Positions 1 through 10,178 of a stretch of 64,000 nucleotides of DNA are shown in pieces; position 1 is the stretch's first letter, and every line of letters begins with the position of its first letter. The stretch comes from JBCBKP01 sp038521625 (lineage in GTDB: Bacteria; Planctomycetota; Phycisphaerae; Phycisphaerales; UBA1924). The notes below the pieces were generated by a model. The model was given only the letters and a program-made list of their open reading frames with translations, ran no database searches and had not been told where the DNA came from. A program made the position numbers and the translations under genes. Location: NCBI GenBank assembly GCA_038521625.1, contig JBCBKP010000003.1:124001-188000 (forward strand), given 5' to 3'.

Positions 1-275
1 AACTGCTCGTAGCCCTCGGGCTCGCTGCCGTGGATGAGGCCGATGAGCAGCACCCGGGCGGGACCGTCGCCGAACGTGCGGAGTTCGATCGGGCTGCCCT
101 CGACCGAGCGGGCGAGCGTCGAGGACGAGGTGTGCGTCGCCGATTCGCGTTCGATCTCGAGCACGGCGAGCGGGACCACGGCCGGCGCGGGCGATGGTTC
201 GGCGAGGTTGCCCGTCGGTTCTGGCGTCGAGGCGCAGGCGCCCAAGAGCAGCAGGAGGATCAGGGCGACTGGCAT
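1..275 (-). CDS. Lipoprotein with M14-type carboxypeptidase start (partial, C-terminus outside window)
   Basis: The reading frame begins with an ATG at 275 and runs off the left edge, so about 91 residues are visible. Residues 1-15 form a hydrophobic signal with a lipobox-like LGAC, followed by a Pro/Ala-rich linker. The last visible part, around residues 65-91, has a hydrophobic strand followed by GLIHGSEPEG. This matches the first zinc-ligand motif (HxxE) of M14 zinc carboxypeptidases and the MpaA-type murein peptide amidases. A role in trimming murein peptides or peptides at the envelope would fit the family. The remaining ligand and the catalytic Glu lie outside the window, so activity cannot be judged. 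The frame was missed by simple ORF searches because it has no stop inside the window. Confidence 0.6.
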   Translation of the reverse strand, partial: MPVALILLLLLGACASTPEPTGNLAEPSPAPAVVPLAVLEIERESATHTSSSTLARSVEGSPIELRTFGDGPARVLLIGLIHGSEPEGYEQ

Positions 276-321
276 GGCCTGGTGACGGTTGCGCACCGGG
301 AGTGTTTCGGTCAGCGGGCGA

Positions 322-2301
322 TCATGTCTGCAGCACGCCGGTCTGGAAGGGCTGGTTGCCCGTCGGACCAGAATCCCAGCCGTCGGCGGCCTCGAGCGCC
401 GCGATGAGCTCCCGGCGGGTCTCGTGCGGCTGGATGATCCGGTCGACCCAGCCCCGCGCCGCCCCGTGGCGGATGTCCTGCTGTTCGGTGTAGCTGGCGC
501 GGACGGCGCCCAAGATCTGCGTGTGGGTCGCCTCGTCGATCTCCTCGCCGCGGCGCTGGCGGGCGCGCTCCTCGATCATGGCGAGCGTTCCGGTGGCCTG
601 GGCGGCGCCCATTACGGCGCACTTGCTGCCGGGCCAGGCGAGCGCCATGAACTGGTCGAACGCCCGCCCGCACATCGCGTAGTTGCCCGCGCCGTAGCTG
701 CCGCCGAGGATCACGACGATCTTGGGCACGACGCAGTTCGACATCGCATTGACCATCTTCGCGCCCGCCCGGATGATGCCGCCCTGCTCGCTGTCGCGCC
801 CGACCATGAAGCCGGTCGTGTCGTGCAGGAAGACGAGCGGGATGCGGCGCTGGTTGCAGTCCATGATGAACCGCGCGGCCTTCTCTGCCGAATCGTCGTA
901 GATCACGCCGGGCATCTGCGTGGTCTTGCTGGGCCCGGCCTTGCCGCCGGCGTTGGTCTTGTCGACGAGCTTCTTCTGGTTCGCGACGATCCCGACCGGC
1001 CGCCCGCCCAGCCGCGCGTAGCCGCAGACGATCGACTTGCCGTAGTCGGCCTTGTACTCGTCGAAGTCGGGCTGGAGGGACTCGTTGCCCTCGCCGTCGT
1101 CGAGGACCCTCCCGTCGACGAAGCAGGCGATCAGGTCGCGGGCGTCGTACTGCTCGCCCGGCTTGTCGGTGAAGACGTCGTAAATGTTGGCCGCGTCGGT
1201 AATGGGGGAGACTGCGCGTGCTGCGCTGGCGGATGGCTCGCCCACGATTCCGCGCAGGAATGCCATTGCTCGTTTGGGCTCGCGGATCGAAACTTCACGC
1301 GCGATGATCTCTGGCACATGCCGCAGATCTCTACGGATGTACTCCTCGACGGCCTCGGTCGCAAACTCCTCGCGAGTCGCGTCCGAGAGGCCAGTCGACT
1401 CGATCTTCTTGGCGACGGCATCAAACAGGTCGCGCATCTCCTGGGAGGATGCGTCGAAGTGCTTGAACTGCGTGTGCAGTGCACGATCGAGTCGGCGAGA
1501 GATCTCTGTCAGGCCGGTCGGCGCGTACTTGCTCACAAGCTCCCGCACGCGGACGAGGCACGCCTCGTCGTCCGGCTCCCTGAAGTCGATCGTGCCGCTG
1601 ATCGCCGCGTGCATCTCGGCGCCGCCGAGCTCCTCGTCGGTGACCTCCTGGCCGATCGCGGCCTTCACCAGCGCCGGGCCGGCCAGGTACAGCCCGGAGC
1701 CTTCTGTCATCAGCAGCGTGTCGCAGAGCACGGGCAGGTAGCCGCCGCCGGCGACGCAGTTGCCCATAATCGCCGCGATCTGCGGGATGCCCGCCGCCGA
1801 GATCACCGCGTTGTGGCGGAAGATCCGACCGAAGTCGTCGGTGTCGGGAAAGACGTCTTCCTGGAGCGGCAGGAAGACGCCGGCCGAGTCCACCAGGTAG
1901 ATCAGCGGCAGGCGACCGCGGATCGCGATCTCCTGGGCGCGGATGATCTTCTTGCAGGTCATCGGGAAGAACGCGCCGGCCTTCACCGTCGCGTCGTTGG
2001 CGATGATCATGTGCGGCCGCCCGTGGACCGGGCCGACGCCGGTGACCACGCCGGCGCCGGGCGCGCCGCCGTGCTCTTTGTACATCTCGTACGCGGCCCA
2101 GAGGCCGAGCTCTTGGAAGAAGCCGCCCCCGTCGACGAGCCTGTCGATGCGCTCGCGCGCGGTCAGGCGGCCGTGCTTGTGCTGGCGCTCGGCGCCCTTG
2201 GGGCCGCCGCCCTCGCGGATCTTCGCCTCGATGGCGAGGAACTCGTCGGTCGTGGCCTTGAGGCTCTCGGTCGCGGGCGGCGTGTCGGTGGCGGTCGTCA
2301 T
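322..2301 (-). CDS. Acyl-CoA carboxylase carboxyltransferase (beta) subunit, methylcrotonyl/propionyl-CoA type, with interdomain insertion
   Basis: This is the biotin-dependent carboxyltransferase half of an acyl-CoA carboxylase, moving CO2 from biotin to an acyl-CoA. Residues about 40-262 are the N-terminal crotonase-fold domain, with VDSAGVFLPLQ and VFPDTDDFGRIF typical of methylcrotonyl-CoA carboxylase beta chains. Residues about 372-640 are the C-terminal domain, with TTGFMVGRDSEQGG and LGGSYGAGNYAM. The protein has 659 residues against about 530-540 for the family. The excess is mostly residues 264-370, a charged helical segment between the domains, encoded by 1192-1512 at about 60 % GC where flanks reach 75 %. 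No biotin carboxylase partner is in the window. Substrate (propionyl-, methylcrotonyl- or geranyl-CoA) cannot be fixed from sequence alone. Confidence 0.85.
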   Translation of the reverse strand: MTTATDTPPATESLKATTDEFLAIEAKIREGGGPKGAERQHKHGRLTARERIDRLVDGGGFFQELGLWAAYEMYKEHGGAPGAGVVTGVGPVHGRPHMIIANDATVKAGAFFPMTCKKIIRAQEIAIRGRLPLIYLVDSAGVFLPLQEDVFPDTDDFGRIFRHNAVISAAGIPQIAAIMGNCVAGGGYLPVLCDTLLMTEGSGLYLAGPALVKAAIGQEVTDEELGGAEMHAAISGTIDFREPDDEACLVRVRELVSKYAPTGLTEISRRLDRALHTQFKHFDASSQEMRDLFDAVAKKIESTGLSDATREEFATEAVEEYIRRDLRHVPEIIAREVSIREPKRAMAFLRGIVGEPSASAARAVSPITDAANIYDVFTDKPGEQYDARDLIACFVDGRVLDDGEGNESLQPDFDEYKADYGKSIVCGYARLGGRPVGIVANQKKLVDKTNAGGKAGPSKTTQMPGVIYDDSAEKAARFIMDCNQRRIPLVFLHDTTGFMVGRDSEQGGIIRAGAKMVNAMSNCVVPKIVVILGGSYGAGNYAMCGRAFDQFMALAWPGSKCAVMGAAQATGTLAMIEERARQRRGEEIDEATHTQILGAVRASYTEQQDIRHGAARGWVDRIIQPHETRRELIAALEAADGWDSGPTGNQPFQTGVLQT

Positions 2302-2318
2302 ATCGCGAGGTTAGCGCG

Positions 2319-4253
2319 TCACCAGCCGCCGCCGCCCCCTCCGCCGCCGCCTCCGCCTGAGAACCCGCCGCCGCCCGATCCGCTCGAGGCCGCCGTGGCC
2401 GAGGTCGCGAGCGAGCCCGTCAGTCCGGATGACAGCGAATCGGTCAGCGAGCCGGATCCGCCCGCGAGGCCGGCGGTGAAGCCGTAGTAGGGGATGCTGC
2501 GCCGGACCCAGTCGTCGGGATCCTGCCCGTCGCGCACCGCGGCTTCGGCGAGGCCCTCGAAGAGCTTCTCCCACTCTCGCTCGCGACCGAGCGCCACGGC
2601 GTAGGGCAGCTCCCGATTCAGCGCCTCGAGCTTGACCTCGCCTTCGCTTCCGTCGTCGACGCGCCGCGCGGCGAGGCGGTCGAGCCGGGCCTCGTAGGCG
2701 TCGATCTCGTCGAGCAGCTTGCGTCCCTTGGGTGTCACGCGCGGCAGCGCGCGCCACGCGGCGACCAACACGCCACCGACCGCGACCATCGCCAGCGCGA
2801 GGATGATCGAGTTGAGCGCCGTGATCCCGACGAGCAGCGCGATCTCGACCCCGAAGAACGGCAGGCCGAACACGGACAACGCGATCGCCTGCCCGCGCTG
2901 GCCGCGGGTGGTGAAGCCTTTGTGGATCGCCGCGCCGAGCGCCGCCGCGATGAAGGACCAGACGAGCAGGAAGAGCGTCAGCCCGCCGATCAGCGCCGCG
3001 ACGCCGCCGAGGCGGACCGCGATCATCACGAGCCCGGCGATCCAGCCGAGCGCGATCAGCAGGAAGCCGATCCAGAAGTGGCCGCGGTTGGTCACGAAGT
3101 GCGTGCCCTTGTGGGTCGTCGCGAGCCGCTTCGCGTGCCGCTGGACGCCCTCGATCACCGCCGCGCTGCTCGATCCGCCGAGCAGCCTGGTGTCTTCGCC
3201 CTGGAAGATGCGGTCGTAGAGGGCGGCCTCGTGCTCGAAGGCGGGGTCCTGATCACGCTTGCGCAGGCGCGGGCGTTTCTCGTCGTCGGTCTGCTCGATG
3301 TCGAGGCAGCCGGCGGCGCCCATGTTCAGGATCGACGCGGTCACGCACGCGTTGTCATGCCCCTGGCGGCGCAGGTAGCGGACCGAGGCCGGCGCGATGT
3401 GCACCGGCGGGCCGGACGGCTCCGGCAGCGGGTTTGCCCGCGGCTCGCGCCCGAAGAGGTTCCACATCATCCAGTAGTACGCGCCGAGAAGAAGCCCGCC
3501 GACGACCATCGCTGTGCCGAGCGGGTCGCTCGCGAACGCGGTCGCTATCTTGTCCAACGTCGTCGGGCGATCGACGGCGACCGTCGGCCACGAGACCGAG
3601 ACGGTCAGCCCGTGACCGGGCGCGAGACCGCGCTCAAGGACGTAACGCACCTCGCCCGCGGCCGACTCGGCCGACGCGTCGGTTGTCGTCGTGCCGCGCG
3701 GCCCCGAGTACGACGAGACGTCGAGCGGCTCGCCCGCGGCGCCCGGGTAGCGGACCACGGCCGTGACCCGGTCCATGCGGAAGCCCCACTCGTCGCCCGT
3801 GACGTTCCAGTACAGCTCGTCGGTGCTCTCGCGATGGCGCAGCTGATTCGGGGCGACGTACCGGATCGTGTAGACGTGCTCGCCGTGTGGGAGCATGAAG
3901 TCCTCGCGCCCGATCCGGAGGGTCAGCAGCCCGAACCCGGGCTCGATGACGTACGGCTCGGGCCGCCCGTCTCGTAGTACCTCGGTGATCCGAAAGCCGG
4001 CGTCCTTGCGCGTCCAGAGCTCGGTCCGGAGCAGGGTTGGGATCGTCCGGAAGATGCCCCGCTTGAAGCCGTCGCCGCGGACGACGACCGTGATCGTTTC
4101 TTCGACCTCGAGCACGCCGTCCGGGCGGACGTTGAGCATCGCGTCGAAGGCGGTGATCCGCTCCGGGCCGAGCTCTGACGAGCCGTTCTGGGCCGCGGCG
4201 CCGGTCAGGACCAGCAGCCACGCCGCCAACGCGATCCATCGGGCGTTGATCAT
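2319..4253 (-). CDS. DUF2207 family membrane protein
   Basis: The 644-residue protein starts with a signal peptide ending near AAAQ (residue 22). Residues about 30-215 match the DUF2207 extracellular beta-rich domain (FDAMLNVRPDG, VEETITV, GIFRTIP, DELYWNVTG). Transmembrane segments follow near residue 245-265 and around 400-500. The C-terminus is a Ser/Gly run ending in a poly-Gly stretch and Trp, which is a usual ending for DUF2207 proteins. Function is unknown for the family. It lies downstream of a divergent promoter region shared with the serine carboxypeptidase (44 bp between the starts). Confidence 0.85.
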   Translation of the reverse strand: MINARWIALAAWLLVLTGAAAQNGSSELGPERITAFDAMLNVRPDGVLEVEETITVVVRGDGFKRGIFRTIPTLLRTELWTRKDAGFRITEVLRDGRPEPYVIEPGFGLLTLRIGREDFMLPHGEHVYTIRYVAPNQLRHRESTDELYWNVTGDEWGFRMDRVTAVVRYPGAAGEPLDVSSYSGPRGTTTTDASAESAAGEVRYVLERGLAPGHGLTVSVSWPTVAVDRPTTLDKIATAFASDPLGTAMVVGGLLLGAYYWMMWNLFGREPRANPLPEPSGPPVHIAPASVRYLRRQGHDNACVTASILNMGAAGCLDIEQTDDEKRPRLRKRDQDPAFEHEAALYDRIFQGEDTRLLGGSSSAAVIEGVQRHAKRLATTHKGTHFVTNRGHFWIGFLLIALGWIAGLVMIAVRLGGVAALIGGLTLFLLVWSFIAAALGAAIHKGFTTRGQRGQAIALSVFGLPFFGVEIALLVGITALNSIILALAMVAVGGVLVAAWRALPRVTPKGRKLLDEIDAYEARLDRLAARRVDDGSEGEVKLEALNRELPYAVALGREREWEKLFEGLAEAAVRDGQDPDDWVRRSIPYYGFTAGLAGGSGSLTDSLSSGLTGSLATSATAASSGSGGGGFSGGGGGGGGGGGW

Positions 4254-4297
4254 GAAACCAGCCTACAGGCGAGCCGTCTTGCGGTACGCTCCGGCCC

Positions 4298-5815
4298 ATG
4301 TTGAGCAGATCTTTCGCCGTCGCCTCCATCGCCGCAGCGCTCGCCGCGTTGCACCCCGTCGCCGCCGCGCAGGAATCGACGCCCGACACCGATCCCACGA
4401 TCGTGACGAGCTCCGGCAGCGTCTCGATCGCCGGACGGGTGGTTGCCTACGAGGCCAGGACGGGCACGCTGACCATCAATGACGACGACGGCGAACCGCT
4501 CGCGCACGTCTTCCACATCGCCTACTCGCGGACGAGCAACGCCGCCGAGGACCGCCCGATCACCTTCGTCTTCAACGGAGGCCCCGGGTCCTCCTCGATC
4601 TGGCTGCACATGGGGCTATTCGGCCCGTACCGCGTGGACTACGCCGATGATTTTGGGAACCCCGGCGCGCCGCCCTACGACACCGTCCCCAACGAGCTCT
4701 CGCTTCTCGACAAGACCGACCTGGTCTTTATCGACCCGGTCTCGACCGGCTACTCCCGTCCCGTCGAGGGAGTCGAGAAGTCCGAGTTTCACGGCGTCGA
4801 GGAGGACCTGGATTCGATCGCAGAGTTCATCCGTCTCTACCTGGGCGAGCACGAGCGCTGGGGCAGCCCGATCTTCCTCGCGGGCGAGAGCTACGGGACA
4901 TTCCGGGCAGCGGGCCTGGCGGCCGAGCTCTGGAACGACCACCACATCGCGACCCGCGGCGTTGTGCTGGTCTCGGCCGTGCTCGACATGCTGACGATCC
5001 GCTACCTCGACGGGCACGACCTGCCCTACCCGCTGATCCTTCCAACCTACGTCGCGACGGCGCACTTCCACGACGCGCTGCCGCCCCGCAACCAGGACCG
5101 CCCGCTCCGCGACGTGCTGCGCGACGCCGAGCGTTTCGCGACGACCGACTACGCGCTCGCGCTCATGCAGGGCGCCCGGCTGAGCGAGGATCAGGAGGCG
5201 GACATCGCCCGCCGACTCGGCGAGTTCACGGGCCTCGACCCCGAGTTCATCCTCGACTCGAACCTGCGCGTCCCGCTGTCGGCGTTCGCCAAGGAGCTGC
5301 TCAGAGAGCGCGGCCTGACCGTCGGGCGTCTCGACTCGCGGTTCACCGGCCAGGACCGGGACGACGCGGGCGATTCGTACGAGTACGACCCGTCATACGG
5401 GGCGATCCGGGGCGTCTACACGGCGGCGTTCAACCGCTATGTCCGCGAGGATCTGGGCTACAAGACCGACGCCGACTATCGAGTGCTGACCGGCGAGGTC
5501 CGCCCGTGGTCGTACGGCACCGGCTCCGGGCTGGGCATCACCAACCTGGGCGAGCGGCTGCGCAGCGCGATGCACCAGCAGCCCTACATGAATGTCTTCG
5601 TGGCCTCCGGCTACTACGACGCCGCGACGCCGTACTTTGCGGCCGACTACACCGTCGATCACCTGCAGCTCCGTCCGGAGCTGCGCGACAACGTCCGTGT
5701 TCGCTACTACGAGGCCGGGCACATGATGTACGTGCATCGCCCGGATCTGGAGAAGCTCCGCGGCGACCTCGCGGCGTTCTACGACGAGACGCTGCGCGAC
5801 CGGCGGGGGCGGTAG
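4298..5815 (+). CDS. Secreted serine carboxypeptidase-like peptidase, family S10
   Basis: A 505-residue exported protein with a signal peptide (about residues 1-24, AAA before Gln). S10 landmarks are all present: NGGPGSSS at 93-100 forming the oxyanion region, FIDPVSTGYS at 144-153, the nucleophile elbow GESYG with Ser198, a candidate catalytic Asp441 in YYDAATPYFA, and His475 in EAGHMMYVH. Members cleave C-terminal residues from peptides. Bacterial homologues of this size are common in planctomycetes and proteobacteria and their substrates are mostly unknown. The ATG at 4298 gives a proper signal peptide, though no strong ribosome-binding site is visible. The NDH-2 gene follows after 31 bp on the same strand. 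Confidence 0.88.
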   Translation: MLSRSFAVASIAAALAALHPVAAAQESTPDTDPTIVTSSGSVSIAGRVVAYEARTGTLTINDDDGEPLAHVFHIAYSRTSNAAEDRPITFVFNGGPGSSSIWLHMGLFGPYRVDYADDFGNPGAPPYDTVPNELSLLDKTDLVFIDPVSTGYSRPVEGVEKSEFHGVEEDLDSIAEFIRLYLGEHERWGSPIFLAGESYGTFRAAGLAAELWNDHHIATRGVVLVSAVLDMLTIRYLDGHDLPYPLILPTYVATAHFHDALPPRNQDRPLRDVLRDAERFATTDYALALMQGARLSEDQEADIARRLGEFTGLDPEFILDSNLRVPLSAFAKELLRERGLTVGRLDSRFTGQDRDDAGDSYEYDPSYGAIRGVYTAAFNRYVREDLGYKTDADYRVLTGEVRPWSYGTGSGLGITNLGERLRSAMHQQPYMNVFVASGYYDAATPYFAADYTVDHLQLRPELRDNVRVRYYEAGHMMYVHRPDLEKLRGDLAAFYDETLRDRRGR

Positions 5816-5846
5816 ATCGGGGAAGGCCAGCGCACGGAGCCAACGT

Positions 5847-7190
5847 ATGCCGACCGACCGCCGGGCCGACCGGCCGAACGTCATCATCATCGGGGGAGGA
5901 TTCGGCGGACTCGCTGCGGCCCGAGCGCTGCGCGGCGTCGATGCGAATGTCGCCGTGCTCGATCGTGCGAACCATCATCTTTTCCAGCCGCTGCTCTATC
6001 AGGTCGCGACCGCGTCGCTCTCGCCCGCGAGCATCAGCCAGCCGATCCGGGCGGTCCTGCGTGACCCGGGCGATGCCATTGTGACGCTCGCGGAAGTGAC
6101 GGGGATCGATCTCGCGGAGGCGCGGGTCGAGGTCGAGGACGGCGCGATCCCGTTCGACTATCTGGTGCTCGCCGCCGGCGTCGGGCAGACCTACTTCGGG
6201 AATGGCGGGTGGGCCGAGCACGCGCCCGGACTGAAGTCGATCGCCGACGCGACGGAAATCCGCCGACGGATGCTGCTCGCGTTCGAATCGGCAGAGCACG
6301 AGGGCGATCCCGACGCCCAGCGCGCGCTGCTGACGTTCGCGATCGTCGGGGGCGGCCCGACGGGCGTCGAACTCGCCGGCGCCATCAAGGAAATCGCCGG
6401 CCGCACACTCCCGCGCGAATACAAGAACATCGACACGGCGACGGCGCGGGTGATCCTCATCCAGGGTGGGTCGCGGCTTCTCGAGTCGTTCCCCGAGAAG
6501 CTCAGCCGCAGGGCCGCCGCCGACCTGGGGCGCCTGGGCGTGGAGGTCCGGCTTGAGTCCACTGTGACCGACGTCAGCGCCGACGGCGTGCGCGTCGGTG
6601 AGGAGTTCATCGCCGCGAACAACGTGTTCTGGGCCGCCGGCGTCCGAGCCGCCCCGATCGCCGAGACGCTCGGGGTGCCGCTCGACGGGTCGGGCCGCGT
6701 GATCGTTGAGCCCGACCTGCACATCGCTGGACACGAGCGCGTCTTCGTCGTCGGCGATCTCGCGTCGTTCACGCCCGCGGGGGCGGATCATGCGCTGCCC
6801 GGCGTGGCACAGGTTGCGATGCAGATGGGCCAGCACGCGGGGCGGGCGATCCGTGCGGAGCTGGAGTCGTCGGGGCCCCTGCCGGAGCGCGGGACGTTCC
6901 GCTATCGAGACAAGGGCTCGATGGCGATCATCGGTCGAAACCGAGCGGTCGCGAGCATCGGGGGGTTACAGGTGGCGGGGTTCCCGGCCTGGCTGCTGTG
7001 GGCGGGCGTCCACATCGCCTTTCTGGTCGGCTTCCGCAACCGCGTCCGTGTGCTGTTCAACTGGGCGTGCAGCTGGTTGCTGAACAGCCACGACGCCCGG
7101 CTGATCGTGGGTGACGCGCGGATGCGCGTGCGACTGCCGAAGGGCCCGGGTTTCGTCGCCAAGAACCGCGCAGATCCGGACACACCATGA
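5847..7190 (+). CDS. ndh: Type II NADH dehydrogenase (NAD(P)/FAD-dependent oxidoreductase)
   Basis: A 447-residue flavoprotein with two dinucleotide-binding folds: FAD motif GGGFGG near residues 16-21 and NAD motif GGGPTG near 168-173. HHLFQPLLYQVAT and the FAD-closing segment VVGDLASF are typical of NDH-2 enzymes. The C-terminus has the hydrophobic membrane-docking part (FPAWLLWAGVHIAFLVGF) and ends in the SxLF-like FNWACSWLL region. NDH-2 oxidises NADH and passes electrons to quinone without pumping protons, at the inner face of the cytoplasmic membrane. It converges with the next gene with 26 bp between them. Confidence 0.9.
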   Translation: MPTDRRADRPNVIIIGGGFGGLAAARALRGVDANVAVLDRANHHLFQPLLYQVATASLSPASISQPIRAVLRDPGDAIVTLAEVTGIDLAEARVEVEDGAIPFDYLVLAAGVGQTYFGNGGWAEHAPGLKSIADATEIRRRMLLAFESAEHEGDPDAQRALLTFAIVGGGPTGVELAGAIKEIAGRTLPREYKNIDTATARVILIQGGSRLLESFPEKLSRRAAADLGRLGVEVRLESTVTDVSADGVRVGEEFIAANNVFWAAGVRAAPIAETLGVPLDGSGRVIVEPDLHIAGHERVFVVGDLASFTPAGADHALPGVAQVAMQMGQHAGRAIRAELESSGPLPERGTFRYRDKGSMAIIGRNRAVASIGGLQVAGFPAWLLWAGVHIAFLVGFRNRVRVLFNWACSWLLNSHDARLIVGDARMRVRLPKGPGFVAKNRADPDTP

Positions 7191-7216
7191 ACGGGCGGTC
7201 GGGGTGATGAACTGAG

Positions 7217-7750
7217 CTACGCGTCGAGGGCGAATAACTCGTTGAGCCGCGCCGCGACCCAGCGGGCCTGGGGCTCCTCTGTGCCGCAGGCGAACCCGTG
7301 GGTTTTCTCCGGCGTCTCGACGCTGAGCTGGTGCTCGAATAGCTCCTTGCCCTCGCCGGTGGAGGCCTTCCGCTCGTAGCCGAATCCACGGATCTGATCG
7401 AGCGCCACGCGACGGTGCAGCGCGATCGGACCGAGGCCGTGGCGCACACGGAGCCCGCTTGGTCCGAGCTCGAAGCGGGCGCTGCCGAGCCAGCAGACCG
7501 CGGCCAGCACGATCGAGAGCGCGCCGAAGAAGCAGAAGGGGATCGAGAGCAGAACCAGCGCCCACGCGCTGAGCCCGGACGAGCCCGAGAAGAACGGGAT
7601 GCTGCCGTTCCAGATGAGCGCGAAACTGGTCATGAAGATCGCCGCGTCGGTGTTCCGCAGCGAGACGATGTACCGGACGCCGTCCGGCGTGATCTCCTCG
7701 CGGACCCCGCGGGGGATCGGCTCGCTGCGGTTCGGGCACGAGATCGTCAC
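7217..7750 (-). CDS. Hypothetical two-helix membrane protein
   Basis: A 177-residue protein with a GTG start at 7750. Two strongly hydrophobic segments lie at about 36-56 and 61-88, separated by a short Gly/Ser turn, so the protein is probably a hairpin in the membrane. The remaining 85 residues are soluble and beta-rich (ARFELGPSGLRVRHG, RVALDQIRGFGYER), resembling the small PH-like membrane domains seen in many bacteria. No enzymatic motif is visible. It lies divergently from recA, 365 bp away, and converges on ndh. Function is not recognisable. Confidence 0.65.
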   Translation of the reverse strand: MTISCPNRSEPIPRGVREEITPDGVRYIVSLRNTDAAIFMTSFALIWNGSIPFFSGSSGLSAWALVLLSIPFCFFGALSIVLAAVCWLGSARFELGPSGLRVRHGLGPIALHRRVALDQIRGFGYERKASTGEGKELFEHQLSVETPEKTHGFACGTEEPQARWVAARLNELFALDA

Positions 7751-8115
7751 GTGTGCAGCCTACGGATCCGTGCTGCCGCGGCTGCACCGGGGACGGCGGA
7801 GCCGTATCTCGTGGTTCCGTCGGTTCTTGTGAAATCTGGATACAAAATGTGACCCTTTTACCCACCGAACGCTTGCGTCGGTCGGGTGGTGTCCGGTAAA
7901 CTCCTTCCGCCGGGCCCGCGTCCGACGCCGCCCCCGGCCGATCCGTGCCTCGGAGTGAGGTCCGGGCGACCCGCGTCGGCACAGCGTGTCCCACAGGGTT
8001 GAGTCGCTGCCCTCCGGCGGCGAGGGGCTTCCGAGCGTGGAGCCTCTCCTCGGACAAGAGACCTGAGGCCCGCACGCCAGCCCCGCAGCACGAGCGGGGG
8101 GAAGGAAGACCAGCC
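7751..8115. other. Intergenic region upstream of recA
   Basis: 365 bp without a convincing gene. An AT-richer patch lies at about 7826-7858 within otherwise GC-rich sequence, followed by the promoter-like pair at 7873-7902, giving recA a leader of about 210 nt. I looked for a Gram-positive-type LexA box (GAAC-N4-GTTC) and an E. coli CTGT-N8-ACAG box and saw neither. Confidence 0.5.
7873..7902 (+). promoter_or_regulatory. Candidate sigma-70-type promoter of recA
   Basis: TTGCGT (7873-7878) and TAAACT (7897-7902) are separated by 18 bp. Each matches the consensus in four of six positions, and the pair lies just after an AT-rich stretch, 214 bp upstream of the recA start. Sequence similarity only; no transcription start is known. 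Confidence 0.4.
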
Positions 8116-9354
<1,239 letters not shown>

Positions 9355-9382
9355 GCCGGCCGGACATCCCGATCGATCGATG

Positions 9383-9415
9383 ACGCCCCGCCGGTACGCT
9401 GGCGGGGCGTTCTTT
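9383..9415 (+). terminator. Rho-independent terminator after recA
   Basis: A perfect 10-bp stem (9383-9392 with 9401-9410), 8-nt loop, then TCTTT. It starts 29 bp after the recA stop and separates recA from the rearranged region downstream. Confidence 0.85.
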
Positions 9416-9448
9416 GATGGCGGGAGGTGATCGGGGGATGCCGAAAGA

Positions 9449-10054
9449 TTGGCGAGAGTGCGAGGAGGAGCTGATCCGAAGGATCACGAGGAGTGGCAAA
9501 GCGTCGGGCAGATCGATCGCGATGACGCGATCGAGCTTCACCGGGAGAGCTCGCGGGGCAAGAGACCGACGATCGAGATTCGCCTGCAATCGTTCTTCGT
9601 GAAGTTCTGCCCGGACGACTCGGACTCTGAGTTCTCGGTGTTTGCCGAGCCAACAGTCTTGCGTGGCAAGATCTCGAGCAGGGCGTTTGAGGAAGCCGAA
9701 CGAGACCGCGAGAGTTGGCAGTTCTTCTTCGAGGCGAAGGTACATCCGTCGATCTTGCGTGAGTACGGCTACGCGATACTCAGCAGGTATAGCGCGCCCT
9801 ACGGCGGGTACATGGAGCCGGAGCTGCTTGAGCTGCTACCTGCCCGTGTGGATCGGCCTCTGACCGCACGAGAACGGGACGAAGTCGAAGCTCGAGAGCG
9901 TTTCGAGCGACGGCTGAAACCGTGCGGCCTTCGCGTCGACGCCGAGGGCGGGATCACGATCGAGTACGACGTCGGCGACCTCCTGGGCGGTCACGCCGTG
10001 CTCGTCAGCGGGACGCTCGAGGACGGCCCACGGGAGTGCACGATCGAGGGCTGA
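9449..10054 (+). CDS. DUF2262-like protein, first copy
   Basis: A 201-residue acidic protein; TTG at 9449 or the in-frame GTG at 9458 could be the start, both shortly after a GGGAGGTGATCGGGGG purine run. Residues about 165-201 (GLRVDAEGGITIEYD, DLLGGHAVLV, GTLEDGP) match the end of DUF2262 proteins. The N-terminal 160 residues carry many Arg/Glu and show no motif I know. Its last roughly 100 bp recur nearly exactly at 10763-10872, and it is followed within 7 bp by a copy of the recA 3' end. Function unknown; DUF2262 proteins often sit in immunity-protein-like or regulatory contexts, but nothing here shows that. Confidence 0.55.
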   Translation: MARVRGGADPKDHEEWQSVGQIDRDDAIELHRESSRGKRPTIEIRLQSFFVKFCPDDSDSEFSVFAEPTVLRGKISSRAFEEAERDRESWQFFFEAKVHPSILREYGYAILSRYSAPYGGYMEPELLELLPARVDRPLTARERDEVEARERFERRLKPCGLRVDAEGGITIEYDVGDLLGGHAVLVSGTLEDGPRECTIEG

Positions 10055-10060
10055 AGAAGC

Positions 10061-10136
10061 GCCGCGAATCGGGCGGGGCGTGCTCGAGATCCCCGCGCCC
10101 AAGCCCAGCAGGAAGCCCGAGCAGGCCGTGGCCTGA
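10061..10136 (+). pseudogene. Remnant of a recA 3' end
   Basis: Translated in its own frame this stretch gives about 24 codons ending in a stop, including GRGVLEIPAPKPSRKPEQAVA, against RRGVLEIRAPKPKAK... at the end of the true RecA 900 bp upstream. The nucleotide identity is highest over GGGGCGTGCTCGAGATC. There is no start codon and no RecA core before it, so it is a fragment left by duplication and divergence. Confidence 0.75.
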
Positions 10137-10178
10137 TCGAACGGATCAGCGGTAGCCACCCCCGCGTACCTCGGGGCG

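Noticed and set aside
289..2487. Long plus-strand open frame (732 codons) opposite the acyl-CoA carboxylase gene
   Set aside because: It is the mirror of a well-conserved gene; at high GC the opposite strand stays open. Its translation is Arg/Asp/Val/Leu-rich without motifs and ends in a proline run opposite the Gly tail of the DUF2207 protein.
7826..7902. SOS (LexA) box before recA
   Set aside because: No inverted pair matching either the Gram-positive or the E. coli pattern; only an AT-rich patch and a promoter-like pair.
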